Source: G963677445 sp963677445 (GTDB lineage: Bacteria > Bacteroidota > Ignavibacteria > Ignavibacteriales > Melioribacteraceae). Taken from it: a stretch of DNA of 64,000 nt. The notes under the pieces were generated by a model that searched no databases, was not told the DNA's origin, and worked only from the letters and a program-made list of their open reading frames with translations. A program made the position numbers and the translations under genes. Shown in pieces: positions 45,211 to 53,514 of this stretch. Location: NCBI GenBank assembly GCA_963677445.2, contig CAXXGF010000064.1:32925-96924 (forward strand), written 5' to 3'. Within the stretch, counting starts at the first letter, position 1. Each line of letters starts with the position of its first letter.

Positions 45211-45475
45211 CAGAAGAAAAAGTGGTTAGTGAAGAGTGAAGAGATAAGAACCAGCAATTTTTCTTTAAGATAACTTCAAAATCCCAAAAAAGTCCCGTCA
45301 GGGATCCGCCGCGTCGGACAGGCTTTCAGATAATAGCCCCGCAATTCATTGTGGGGAAATAAGTTAAGAAGTTGATCAAAAGTCCCGCCAGGTACGACAG
45401 AATTCCCCGGTAAATTGATGGTCAAATAAAATTTTGCCATTTTGCTTAGAATTTAACTCCTTACGGAATAAACTG
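45211..45475 (+). repeat. Dispersed repeat copy B, right inverted arm
   Basis: 45211-45325 is the inverted counterpart of 44037-44140. After about 55 unrelated bases the family resumes at 45380-45475 with AGTCCCGCCAGG and GGTCAAATAAAATTTTGCCA. The word AAACTGGCTGAGCCAGAA and relatives recur at 45197, 45472 and 45540. Confidence 0.8.
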
Positions 45476-45934
45476 GCTGAGCCAGAAAAAAATTGAATCC
45501 GAAGAAAGAATCGTACTCGTTCTCGTAATCGTACTTCATAAACTGGTTGAGCCAGAAAAAAGATAGCTGACCACTCCAGGTTGAGTCCTCCCCCGTCTTC
45601 AAAGAAAAACACTTTGAATCCACCCCTCTGCCACTGGCATCCCTATGGGGCGAAGGGGGATAAAAGAGGTAATGTCCCCCTTCGGAGGGGGTGGCCTCCG
45701 GTCGTCTTTTGCCGGAGGTCGGGGGAGGACACACCCCGAGTAACTACAAAACTTATACCTGGCAATAAAACTTTCAACTTGCTGATAAATTTCTTTCCAT
45801 TTTGCTTAGAATTTAACTCCTTACGGAGTAATCGATTATAACAACATGAGTTTACCGGAGGCTGAGATTTTTTCAAATATTTTATCCTGCGCGAAATATT
45901 TCTTATCTTGCGGCAAAATAATATGGTGTTATAA
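45476..45934. other. Repeat-rich gene-free stretch
   Basis: No gene is supported. 45600-45735 has G+C-rich palindromes (CCCCCTTCGGAGGGGG near 45678 and GGCCTCCGGT with ACCGGAGG-like partners). 45796-45835 is another short copy of the GCTTAGAATTTAACTCCTTA repeat. Opposing open frames here are shadows of the palindromic sequence. Confidence 0.55.
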
Positions 45935-46777
45935 TTGGGAAAAAAACTCGCCGGCGCGGTAAACAGTCACAGCTATCCCGCAATTTATTTCAGATTTCCC
46001 TTTTTGTTGGGAATCCAGAGGTTCTTTACGATGGCCATAACGCTGCGGGCATGGTATGTACGCGGGGCATTAAAAAGATTAACGCCGAATCTTCGGAAGC
46101 CCTTTAATTTTTATGACGCCGGATGCGGCAGCGGCGACTTTATTTTTCCCTTCGCGAAAAAATATCCCGGCTCTTATTTTACCGGCGCCGATAAATCAGA
46201 AAGCAATATAAAACTTTGTCAAAGATATTCAGCATATAAAAACCTGGGGAATACCAAATTTCTGGTTCGTGATCTTGAGAAACCCCCCGGCAATATTAAA
46301 GCCGATGTCATCTCCTGTATAACTGTGCTTCAGTATGTCCCCGATGATATTAAAGCATTGGAGAATTTTCATAAGATACTGAAAGATGATGGAATATTGC
46401 TGCTTTATATTCCGGTAAATGGCAGATACCATTTCCGTTTTTATAAGCGCCTCAGGGAGTCAGCCTCCAATGTGGATTATGATGTCATCCAGGAAAAACA
46501 GAGGACTTATACCCCGGAAGAGATCAGGGAAAAACTGTCCGGGGCCGGTTTTAAAATACGCGATCTTGAATTTTCCTATGGCCGGTTTGGAAGAATCGCT
46601 TATGAACTGCACAGCTCTGTTTTCCTGCTTGTCCAAAAATATCCACTCGCCGCGTTCCTTCCCTGCGCCATTATATTTATTTGTCTGCTCCCGATAAATC
46701 TTCTCCTGATGAGTCTAGACTATTTTTCAAATAACAGGGAAGGAAACGGAATGCTTATTTTGGCGGAGAAGAAATAG
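45935..46777 (+). CDS. Class I SAM methyltransferase with C-terminal membrane helix
   Basis: A 280-residue protein starting at TTG 45935 (an internal ATG at 46030 is possible). Motif I is FYDAGCGSGDFIFPF, then FTGADKSESNI, FLVRDLEKPPG and the motif IV-like ISCITVLQYVPDDIKAL. The C-terminal 60 residues contain a hydrophobic segment (LAAFLPCAIIFICLLPINLL), so the enzyme is probably membrane-attached and may act on a lipid or lipid-linked substrate. That substrate is a guess. No functional neighbour. Confidence 0.82.
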   Translation: MGKKLAGAVNSHSYPAIYFRFPFLLGIQRFFTMAITLRAWYVRGALKRLTPNLRKPFNFYDAGCGSGDFIFPFAKKYPGSYFTGADKSESNIKLCQRYSAYKNLGNTKFLVRDLEKPPGNIKADVISCITVLQYVPDDIKALENFHKILKDDGILLLYIPVNGRYHFRFYKRLRESASNVDYDVIQEKQRTYTPEEIREKLSGAGFKIRDLEFSYGRFGRIAYELHSSVFLLVQKYPLAAFLPCAIIFICLLPINLLLMSLDYFSNNREGNGMLILAEKK

Positions 46778-46836
46778 ATATTTAATTCCCTCGAATTCGA
46801 GGGAATTAGAATTGAAAAAAATCAAGGAGGATCAAC

Positions 46837-47277
46837 ATGCCGGAAGAAAAAAATCCAATGGAAAAATTCAGCTTTCTGCTTGGAAAGTGGAGGCTGATCT
46901 ACGACATCCCGGAAAGCAGTTTCAGTCCTGCCATGAAAGGAGAAGGAGAGGGGGAAATTAAAAGATTTCTCGATAACAAATATGTTAGCTTCGATTACCG
47001 GGCAAGTCTTGAAACCATAAACGCGGGCGCGCACGGAATATTTGCCTGGGATGAAAAATCGGGAATATACCGCTACTGGTGGTTTGAAAACAGCGGCAGT
47101 TTTATGGAGGCAACCTGCGAATTCAAAGATGATAACACTCTCTTCATGAACTGGCATAACAGCGTTCTTGTGCAGTCATTTTGTAAAAAGGAGAATGGAA
47201 ATATCGAATTGCTCATGGGTTATCCCAAAAATGAAACGGAATATGAAACGATTCTAAAAGTTACTCTCGTCAAATAA
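46837..47277 (+). CDS. DUF1579-like small protein
   Basis: A 146-residue soluble protein with the pattern of DUF1579 proteins: FSFLLGKWRLIYDIP at the start, then EIKRFLDNKYVSFDYRA, HGIFAWDEKSGIYRYWWF and a closing beta sheet. These form a lipocalin-like beta-barrel of unknown function. AAGGAGG lies seven bases upstream of the ATG, the strongest ribosome-binding site in this area. It stands 60 bases after the methyltransferase gene in the same direction and may be co-transcribed. Confidence 0.75.
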   Translation: MPEEKNPMEKFSFLLGKWRLIYDIPESSFSPAMKGEGEGEIKRFLDNKYVSFDYRASLETINAGAHGIFAWDEKSGIYRYWWFENSGSFMEATCEFKDDNTLFMNWHNSVLVQSFCKKENGNIELLMGYPKNETEYETILKVTLVK

Positions 47278-47436
47278 CTTTTTTGCCGGATGTTGTAAAT
47301 ATAAAAGTTGTCAATAGGAAAACAGGGAGACGCTCCAGATTTTTTGGAGATGTATTTTTACAATGCATAATTGTCGTAAGTTAAATATATTTCCGAATAC
47401 AATATTGGTTCGTTCTTAATCCATATGGGGTAATAA

Positions 47437-48564
47437 TTGAAAAGCTGGGAAGAACAAATTGAGTTGCCTGAACGGGATCCGGAAATAGAATACGCTTATA
47501 TATTAAAATCAGTTAAAAAGCCTGTAAAATGTGGCAGAGAGACACTTTATTCAGCAATCGAAAAAAACAAAGAAGTGGAATTTGTAACCACACCCTATGA
47601 TAAAAATTTTATAATTCCCGGAACTGATTTCCTGACATTACAACCACTGCTAAGGAAAAGAAAAAAAGCCGCAAAATTTGAATTGAAACTTGCTCTTTTT
47701 TATGGAGGCATGTTTTTACTGACAGGATTGATAACCGGCGACTTATTTGATAATTTTTTAGGAGCGCGTAGTTTCGACAGACTGCAGGTAATGATATTCA
47801 GCGTTATTCCAATTATTCATAGTATATATGAGCAACGGAGTATAAGGAGTATCGATCAGTTCAACTATCATTCTGAAGCTTTAAGACTGAAGTTTCACTA
47901 TTGGATAAACACAAAAAGGGTTTATTCTGTTTATATTGCCGCAGGCATTTTATGCGCGATAACACTTGTACAATTTCTTACCGGTCCGGTTAAATCTGTT
48001 GAGGCGGCGGGACTGGTAAACGAGAAAGTATTTTCAGGCGAATACTGGAGGCTCCTGACAAATATCCTGCTTCACGGTCATATTTTTCATATAATTTTTA
48101 ATGCTCTGGCATTATTCGCGCTTGGGAAAATGGTAATACGTATAACAAACTTTTCATATTTTTTAATTGTCTTTCTTTTTTCCGGCATCTTTGGAAGTTT
48201 ATTCAGCCTCTGGTTACCTCCAGACGCTACTTCGGTAGGCGCTTCAGGTGGAATACTGGGACTATTGGGTTTCCTGCTTATAATTGGAATAAAATTCAGA
48301 GATTCATTTCCCGGAAATCTTACCAGGGTATTAATTATGGGTATAATTTTTACAATGGTTCTGGGAGCGGTTTCCGCTGATCTTATTGATAACGCGGCTC
48401 ATGCCGGGGGATTGACCGGCGGCATTATCCTCGGTTTAATCATGATTCGCGCGGAAGGAAATATCATACCATATAAATCCTCTTTTACCATTGATATCCT
48501 GGGATTTATTTCTGCCGGTATTCTTATCTCAGGCGTCGGTGGTATTCTTTATTTGCTCATCTGA
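47437..48564 (+). CDS. Rhomboid family intramembrane serine protease
   Basis: A 375-residue membrane protein. The N-terminal 80 residues are soluble, then a predicted pair of helices, then the rhomboid core from about residue 160. Catalytic Ser270 lies in SVGASGGILGLLGF and His322 in DNAAHAGGLTGGI. The HGHIFHIIFNALALF segment gives the conserved His-Asn of helix 2. So it should be active, cutting transmembrane segments within the membrane. The start is TTG 47437, as no ATG precedes the conserved part. It ends about 108 bases before the IS element. Confidence 0.92.
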   Translation: MKSWEEQIELPERDPEIEYAYILKSVKKPVKCGRETLYSAIEKNKEVEFVTTPYDKNFIIPGTDFLTLQPLLRKRKKAAKFELKLALFYGGMFLLTGLITGDLFDNFLGARSFDRLQVMIFSVIPIIHSIYEQRSIRSIDQFNYHSEALRLKFHYWINTKRVYSVYIAAGILCAITLVQFLTGPVKSVEAAGLVNEKVFSGEYWRLLTNILLHGHIFHIIFNALALFALGKMVIRITNFSYFLIVFLFSGIFGSLFSLWLPPDATSVGASGGILGLLGFLLIIGIKFRDSFPGNLTRVLIMGIIFTMVLGAVSADLIDNAAHAGGLTGGIILGLIMIRAEGNIIPYKSSFTIDILGFISAGILISGVGGILYLLI

Positions 48565-48632
48565 TCCGCGGTAAAAGATAGAGCAGGGTTCCATTCTGAC
48601 GTTATATTACGTTCATAACCTCTGTAATGCTA

Positions 48633-48671
48633 ATTTCAGAACTTCTGACCCCCGGAAAAAACAACTACTTA
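48633..48671 (+). repeat. Long dispersed repeat copy 2, left part
   Basis: It begins TTCAGAACTTCTGACCCCCG and ends in the TACTTA target duplication (48666-48671). It is continued at 50337 beyond the IS element. Confidence 0.75.
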
Positions 48672-50336
48672 GGGTGTACTGAAAAAGTGTTAAGTTATTG
48701 TAATAAAATAAAATAGGGGAATAAATAGTGGCAAAAGTGCAAGGAAATTAATATATTGCAATAAAAAAGCTTGCACTTATGATAAAAATAGAAAACACAA
48801 AACAGATAGAAATATTTGAGTTTCAACACCCATTTGAAGCAGACTTGGATCCAGAGAACCGCTGGGTGAAATTGTCAAAACTAATGCCATGGGAAAAGCT
48901 GGAAGAAATCTACTCAAGGAACTTTGACAAAAAACATGGAAGATATGCCAAAAGCGGCAGACTGGTTATCGGCGCTTTAATACTGAAACACAAATATGGA
49001 TATAGTGATGTAGAAATATTAGAACAGATAAAGGAAAACATCTACATACAATATTTTCTGGGATTTACCAGTTTCCAGAAGGAAGCGGCATTTGATCCAA
49101 GTCTGATGGTTCATATACGGAAGCGAATGGGATATGAGCAGTTTGATGAAATGACAGAAGAGATATTAAAGATAGTAGAAAGAAATAAAAAGAAAACCGA
49201 AGTCAAAGCCAAAGCTGCCGATAAAGATAAAGAAGAAGAACCACCAGAATCAGGAGAAGAAAAAGAGGAGATAAGCAAAAATCAAGGAAAACTGATACTT
49301 GACGCGACAGCAGCTGAACAGAAAATCAAATATCCGACCGATCTGGATTTGCTAAATGAAGCAAGGCTGATAAGCGAAAACCTGATAGACATACTATACA
49401 AAAAAACAGATTTGACTAAAAAGCCGCGCAGCTATCGACAAAGAGCGGCAAAAGAATACCTGTCAGAATCGAAAAAAGGCAATAAAACACACAGAGAGAT
49501 CAGGAAAGCAGTAGGAAAGCAAATCAGATATTTAAGAAGAAATATCAAGAGCATACATAAATTATTAGATATGTTTGAAGGGAAGGAATTTCCATTAAAC
49601 AAAAGAGAGCAGAAACAATTTTGGGTAATACAATTGCTCTACAGTCAACAGGAAGAAATGTACAAAAAGAAGAGCCATCGAGTATCAGACAGAATAGTAA
49701 ATATAAGCCAGCCCTATGTAAGACCAATAGTCAGAGGGAAAGCAAAATCTAAAGTGGAGTTTGGAGCAAAGATCGGCGTATCACTCATAGATGGATTTGC
49801 GAGGATAGATAACTTAAGTTGGGATGCTTATGATGAAGGAAGCGATATGGAATATCAGGTTGAGAAGTATTATCAGTTTTACGGCTATTATCCAGAAGTA
49901 GTAATAACGGACCTCAAATATTTAACAAGGGCGAATAGAAAATATTTATCAGAAAAAGGAATAAAAACCAATGGCAAGCCATTGGGCAGGCCAAAGGAGA
50001 AAGAGATGGAGGAAGAAAAGCAAAGAAGGAAAAAGGATAATGCCAAACGCTCCGAAATAGAAGGAAAGTTCGGACAGGGAAGAAACGGATACGGGCTGGG
50101 TGAAATAGGGGCGAGGAGACAGGATACATCTGAAAGTTGGATAGGAGCAATCTTTTTTGTGATGAACATTGTCCGTTATGTAAAAATAATGGACAATTTA
50201 TTTTTGTCGTTACTAAAAAACATTATAAGAATTATGAAATCGCTATTTATGAGAACAATATTAGAAAATATCAGACAAATAATGAACCACACTGCTATTA
50301 CAGGCAAATTTAGCTTTGCATAAATTCAGTAGACCC
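48672..50336 (+). mobile_element. IS5/IS1182-type insertion sequence, 1665 bp
   Basis: Terminal inverted repeats are GGGTGTACTGAA at the left and GGGTCTACTGAA (read inward) at the right, one mismatch in 12. The element is flanked by TACTTA at 48666-48671 and again at 50337-50342, a 6-bp target duplication. The uninterrupted repeat at 40673-40862 has a single ACTACTTATTGAAA, confirming the boundaries. One intact transposase gene lies inside. The element looks complete and possibly active. Confidence 0.92.
48779..50323 (+). CDS. IS5/IS1182 family DDE transposase
   Basis: A 514-residue transposase. The N-terminal DUF772-type domain (KLMPWEKLEEIYSRNF, GRLVIGALILKHKYGYSD) binds the ends. The probable catalytic triad is D175 in LILDATAAEQ, D378 in VVITDLKYL and E428 in SEIEGKFGQGRNGYGL, followed by the usual late segment GAIFFVMNIVRY. 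A lysine- and glutamate-rich linker (about 140-165) is characteristic of this branch. The length fits full-length IS1182-like enzymes. It nearly fills the element and ends 13 bases before the right terminus. Confidence 0.9.
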   Translation: MIKIENTKQIEIFEFQHPFEADLDPENRWVKLSKLMPWEKLEEIYSRNFDKKHGRYAKSGRLVIGALILKHKYGYSDVEILEQIKENIYIQYFLGFTSFQKEAAFDPSLMVHIRKRMGYEQFDEMTEEILKIVERNKKKTEVKAKAADKDKEEEPPESGEEKEEISKNQGKLILDATAAEQKIKYPTDLDLLNEARLISENLIDILYKKTDLTKKPRSYRQRAAKEYLSESKKGNKTHREIRKAVGKQIRYLRRNIKSIHKLLDMFEGKEFPLNKREQKQFWVIQLLYSQQEEMYKKKSHRVSDRIVNISQPYVRPIVRGKAKSKVEFGAKIGVSLIDGFARIDNLSWDAYDEGSDMEYQVEKYYQFYGYYPEVVITDLKYLTRANRKYLSEKGIKTNGKPLGRPKEKEMEEEKQRRKKDNAKRSEIEGKFGQGRNGYGLGEIGARRQDTSESWIGAIFFVMNIVRYVKIMDNLFLSLLKNIIRIMKSLFMRTILENIRQIMNHTAITGKFSFA

Positions 50337-50489
50337 TACTTATTGAAAATCTATAGTAAAAAAAATTGTCGTATTGTTGAAGAGCATCTTTTAAAATATG
50401 AATAACTTATTGATTTGCAGACTGTTATAAATATATTTTTTGTACTCCCGCTGATAAATATGGTGTATCTGACGGCGCACAATACCGGC
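50337..50489 (+). repeat. Long dispersed repeat copy 2, right part
   Basis: Continues the copy interrupted by the IS. Shared words with 40709-40862 include AAAAAAAATTGTC, AATAACTTATTGAT and GATAAATATGGTGTAT. Confidence 0.75.
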
Positions 50490-50530
50490 CGGTTTCACTC
50501 TTTTTTACCCGGCCTCGCTCCTCCGGGGCG

Positions 50531-51163
50531 TCACTTCTTTTGCATCAGCGCGTCCATCAGCAGCATGGAATTATCGATGGCATTCCGCATGTAAGCTTCG
50601 TTATCATCTGAAAGAGAGCGGCCGGTGATAATTTTCGAAATTTCCCCTACGAGATAACCATGCACAATAAAAGAAATCCTGCGGGCATATTCGGGAGAAA
50701 TTTTTTCATCGGCGATTTCATATACAACCGAGGCCATTTTATCATGAGTGTTATGACCCTCCCGGGTAATCTTTTCGCCAAATTCTCCCGGAAGCATTTC
50801 GAAATGAAGAAAATAATACCAGCCCGGGTTTTCAAATGCCCAGTGAAACATTGTGGTGATAATGTTTAACATTGTGTCGCGGTAGCCGGTGGATTTTTCG
50901 GCGCTTTGAACAAGTTCATTTGTGTAAAATTCCAGAATTTTCACCCTCGCTTCAATAAATATATCATGCAGATCGATAAAATAATTATAGATATTTGGTG
51001 AAGCGCAGCCTGTTCTTCGCGCTATTTCAGAAAGGGTTACTCCGGCCGAACTTCTTTTTTCACCTATCAATTCAAGAGTTATCTCAATTATCTTCTCTTT
51101 AGTAACGTTATTTTTAATTTTTCTTTTAATTTTATTCTCCCGGGTTCTGTTTTTACACGCCAA
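50531..51163 (-). CDS. TetR/AcrR family transcriptional regulator
   Basis: A 210-residue regulator. The helix-turn-helix is in residues about 25-60: TLSEIARRTGCASPNIYNYF is the recognition part, with the preceding ITLELIGEKRSSAGV helix. The C-terminal ligand domain is helical (WAFENPGWYYFLHFEML). The ligand is unknown. It is the third gene of an operon with two flavodoxin-like genes; the spacing to the middle gene is 7 bases. It probably represses its own operon through the palindrome at 52410-52424. The basic first 20 residues may be removable, as an alternative start at a later Met is possible. Confidence 0.88.
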   Translation of the reverse strand: MACKNRTRENKIKRKIKNNVTKEKIIEITLELIGEKRSSAGVTLSEIARRTGCASPNIYNYFIDLHDIFIEARVKILEFYTNELVQSAEKSTGYRDTMLNIITTMFHWAFENPGWYYFLHFEMLPGEFGEKITREGHNTHDKMASVVYEIADEKISPEYARRISFIVHGYLVGEISKIITGRSLSDDNEAYMRNAIDNSMLLMDALMQKK

Positions 51164-51170
51164 ATATAAA

Positions 51171-51851
51171 CTATGAAACTATAGCCGCAAAACGTTTCAG
51201 AACAATATTTACCCCTTTTGAGAATGACCGTTTTCTATATGACTCACGCATGACCATATTCGCGAGAATTTTATATAACCATGCGGGAAGGGGGATGGAT
51301 GGACGGGTGATCTTTTTAATGGTTTTTTCGGTGGGTTCCGTTCCCTGCTTTACCGCGTCGGCAAATTCAATTAATCCCCCCCTGAGGTTTTTTGTATAAC
51401 GTGAAAGTTCGTTCAGATTATGCCCGTTCATTATTCCTCCCCGCCCGACAGGAAACCCGGCGGCATAAAAAAATCCCGATTCTTCGGCGAAATTTCTTAC
51501 AATATCCAGCGCTATTTTATTGTGGTGACCGCAAAGTCCCGACTGGCAGAGCGCGTAAACCTGTTTTTTACCCGGCGCTCCCGGTTTTTCCCTGTTGTTA
51601 TGTAGAAATTCAAGGAGATACATCATCTCATAAGGAAGTGAATCACCATAAAGGGGGAAAAGAAAAAAGAGTATTTCAGCGCCGGCGAATCGAGGCAGGT
51701 ATGAATTCAAATCATTCATCGAATTTTTCAGAATTATCAGGTCATTCCCAGGCTCTCCCTCACCGATGGCTTTATATAAAAATTTTGCTGCCTGGTGCGT
51801 TGTGCTTTTTTCACCCCGGGGTGATCCGGAAATAATAAGAATATTGCTCAT
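51171..51851 (-). CDS. Flavodoxin-like NAD(P)H oxidoreductase
   Basis: A 226-residue flavodoxin-fold protein. The FMN phosphate loop is ISGSPRGEKSTT at residues 6-17, and the second flavin-contact region is FLFPLYGDSLPYEMM. It resembles NADPH-dependent FMN reductases and related NAD(P)H:acceptor oxidoreductases. The C-terminal 50 residues, with LPAWLYKILANMVMRESYRK, are basic and could contact the membrane. The start overlaps the stop of the preceding flavoprotein gene (51848-51851). Its job is likely linked with that protein, perhaps electron transfer to a small acceptor. Confidence 0.83.
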   Translation of the reverse strand: MSNILIISGSPRGEKSTTHQAAKFLYKAIGEGEPGNDLIILKNSMNDLNSYLPRFAGAEILFFLFPLYGDSLPYEMMYLLEFLHNNREKPGAPGKKQVYALCQSGLCGHHNKIALDIVRNFAEESGFFYAAGFPVGRGGIMNGHNLNELSRYTKNLRGGLIEFADAVKQGTEPTEKTIKKITRPSIPLPAWLYKILANMVMRESYRKRSFSKGVNIVLKRFAAIVS

Positions 51852-52381
51852 AACCTCCTCTTCTCGACAAAATTTTGAATTTCAGTTAAGTAATTTGCTT
51901 CGTCGCTAAAAAAGTTCGCGTAATCTTTCGTGTGCAGGTGATAAGCGTTTCTGGCGGTAAGCTCCCGAAAAGTTTCTTTGGCTCTTTCGGAGGGGGTTCC
52001 ACAGCCCAAAGCAATAAAAGCAGGATAAGGCTGATCGTATCGTTTTTGTCTTCTGATTTCACCACCCTTTCTTTCAAAAAGATGTAACACAAGCTGGATA
52101 ATAAGACGCGAAAAAACATTTGATACTTCTGAGGAATATCCCCCGAAAGTCACAGGGCAAATCAGCAGGAAAATGTCGCTGGAGATATACTTTCGCGGCA
52201 GTTCACTCACCCAGTCATTCAGCGCGCAGTGTCCCGGAGTGTTAAAAAAGCAGGAAAAACAACCGGTGCAGCGTTTTGTCTTTTTCCCGATGATCGTTAT
52301 ATGATCGATTTCGACTCCCGTAAAACGATCCTCCGGTAGTTTCACTGTCCCGGGGGAGCCGTCAAGAATTAGAATTTTCAT
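51848..52381 (-). CDS. Flavodoxin-like protein with cysteine motif
   Basis: A 177-residue flavodoxin-fold protein, first gene of the operon. LILDGSPGTVKLP at the N-terminus is the FMN loop in a shortened form. RCTGCFSCFFNTPGHCALND carries four cysteines in the pattern C-x2-C-x2-C-x7-C, seen in the iron-sulfur flavoprotein and NADPH-dependent FMN reductase group. ICPVTFGGYSSEVSNVF is the second flavin-contact region. The cysteines could bind an iron-sulfur cluster. It is co-transcribed with the second flavoprotein and the TetR regulator. Confidence 0.82.
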   Translation of the reverse strand: MKILILDGSPGTVKLPEDRFTGVEIDHITIIGKKTKRCTGCFSCFFNTPGHCALNDWVSELPRKYISSDIFLLICPVTFGGYSSEVSNVFSRLIIQLVLHLFERKGGEIRRQKRYDQPYPAFIALGCGTPSERAKETFRELTARNAYHLHTKDYANFFSDEANYLTEIQNFVEKRRL

Positions 52382-52409
52382 TTATTAAGAACCCTGATTA
52401 ATGGTATTA

Positions 52410-52424
52410 ATTAACAGTGTTAAT
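52410..52424. promoter_or_regulatory. Candidate TetR operator
   Basis: The perfect inverted repeat ATTAAC-AGT-GTTAAT lies 28 bases upstream of the first flavoprotein start. It resembles operators of many TetR-family regulators, and the operon it precedes encodes a TetR protein. It may also affect the divergent gene at 52558. Confidence 0.6.
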
Positions 52425-52557
52425 CTAATGAGTTTTTTATGAGATGTCAATGACAATTCAGGCGCTCTTTTCTTTTTACGGGAAATATTATTGCAATAAT
52501 TTTTGTATAACGGTATATTTATGTTTTAGTTCTAATCAATAAATTTGCGGGGGTATT

Positions 52558-53328
52558 ATGGAAGATATAAATATTCGACTTGAGAATGAAGCACTAAGAA
52601 AAGAATTTGTAATCAGGAATCTTGATCTCAACCAGATATTCAGAGACAATCCTGAAGATGCTGAGTATGAGAATAAAAGGATGCTTCATATTCTCGACTG
52701 GGTAAATAAATATAATGAGTTGAAAAGCCGCGAAAAAATGGAGAAGGAGGGGTACCTCTATCCACCTGTTGATCCCGACCTTGATCCGGATAATGACTGG
52801 TATATGTTTGAACGATGGATAAATGGACTCCCGGTACGAAAAACTTTGTGGGAACACATAAAAGAAAATTATGAAGTTAAGGACCCGGACACACTCAATG
52901 ATTGTGAAATCGAGACTGAATGGGAGTTGTTTAAAGAGGCGATTCACGAAGCGAAGATAGAGGTAGGGCTGCATGAAACAATCCCCGCAAGACTGCAATA
53001 CAAGTACATGCTTGGAAAACTTGAGCAGTTATATGAAATAACTTTTGCCGGCGGTTGGGTGATAGACGGTTGTTCAGGTTGTTGTCCGGAATGTATGCAG
53101 CGTCCCTGGTGCGACTCCGGACAGGATTGCTGCTGGCCCGAAGATGAAAAAGCGGGTGAGATATTTTATATCGATGAAGTAAGAAAATATGTATCCCCGA
53201 GCCCGGTATCGCTTGGCATTATCAGTGATATTCAGCAGAAGTTTGACGCAGATATGGAAAAACGTATGAAGGAAATTGATAATAATAAGGGGGAAAGGCC
53301 TTATTGTAAACATTTAATGCCCTTTTAA
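52558..53328 (+). CDS. Unknown protein with cysteine-rich motif
   Basis: A 256-residue soluble protein without recognised family. The first 175 residues are helical and acidic (NEALRKEFVIRNLDLNQIF). The segment 188-212 is cysteine-rich: GCSGCCPECMQRPWCDSGQD, then CCW, and a last Cys near the C-terminus (PYCKH). The spacing C-x2-CC-x2-C suggests metal binding, zinc or an iron-sulfur cluster. The start ATG 52558 has GGGGG upstream. It is divergent from the flavoprotein operon and shares its 176-base spacer. Function unknown. Confidence 0.6.
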   Translation: MEDINIRLENEALRKEFVIRNLDLNQIFRDNPEDAEYENKRMLHILDWVNKYNELKSREKMEKEGYLYPPVDPDLDPDNDWYMFERWINGLPVRKTLWEHIKENYEVKDPDTLNDCEIETEWELFKEAIHEAKIEVGLHETIPARLQYKYMLGKLEQLYEITFAGGWVIDGCSGCCPECMQRPWCDSGQDCCWPEDEKAGEIFYIDEVRKYVSPSPVSLGIISDIQQKFDADMEKRMKEIDNNKGERPYCKHLMPF

Positions 53329-53514
53329 TTATCTGATGAACTTATTAATTTAATATTCTTTATTTGTTGAATTCTGAGAGTAGAAAAAATATTTTTATTG
53401 TTTAGATTATATTGGTAAATGAGAAAAATTTTAATATATAAAAAAATATTCTTTTTTTTTAACTTAGAGGGAAGTAAATATTTCCCGAATCTTATTAATT
53501 ATAAAGGAGGTTTT

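Noticed and set aside
45453..45876. Several overlapping open frames on both strands
   Set aside because: They arise from palindromic repeat DNA; no domain or ribosome-binding site.
53419..53514. N-terminal extension of the propeller protein
   Set aside because: It would bury the signal peptide; the strong AAAGGAGG belongs to the ATG at 53515.
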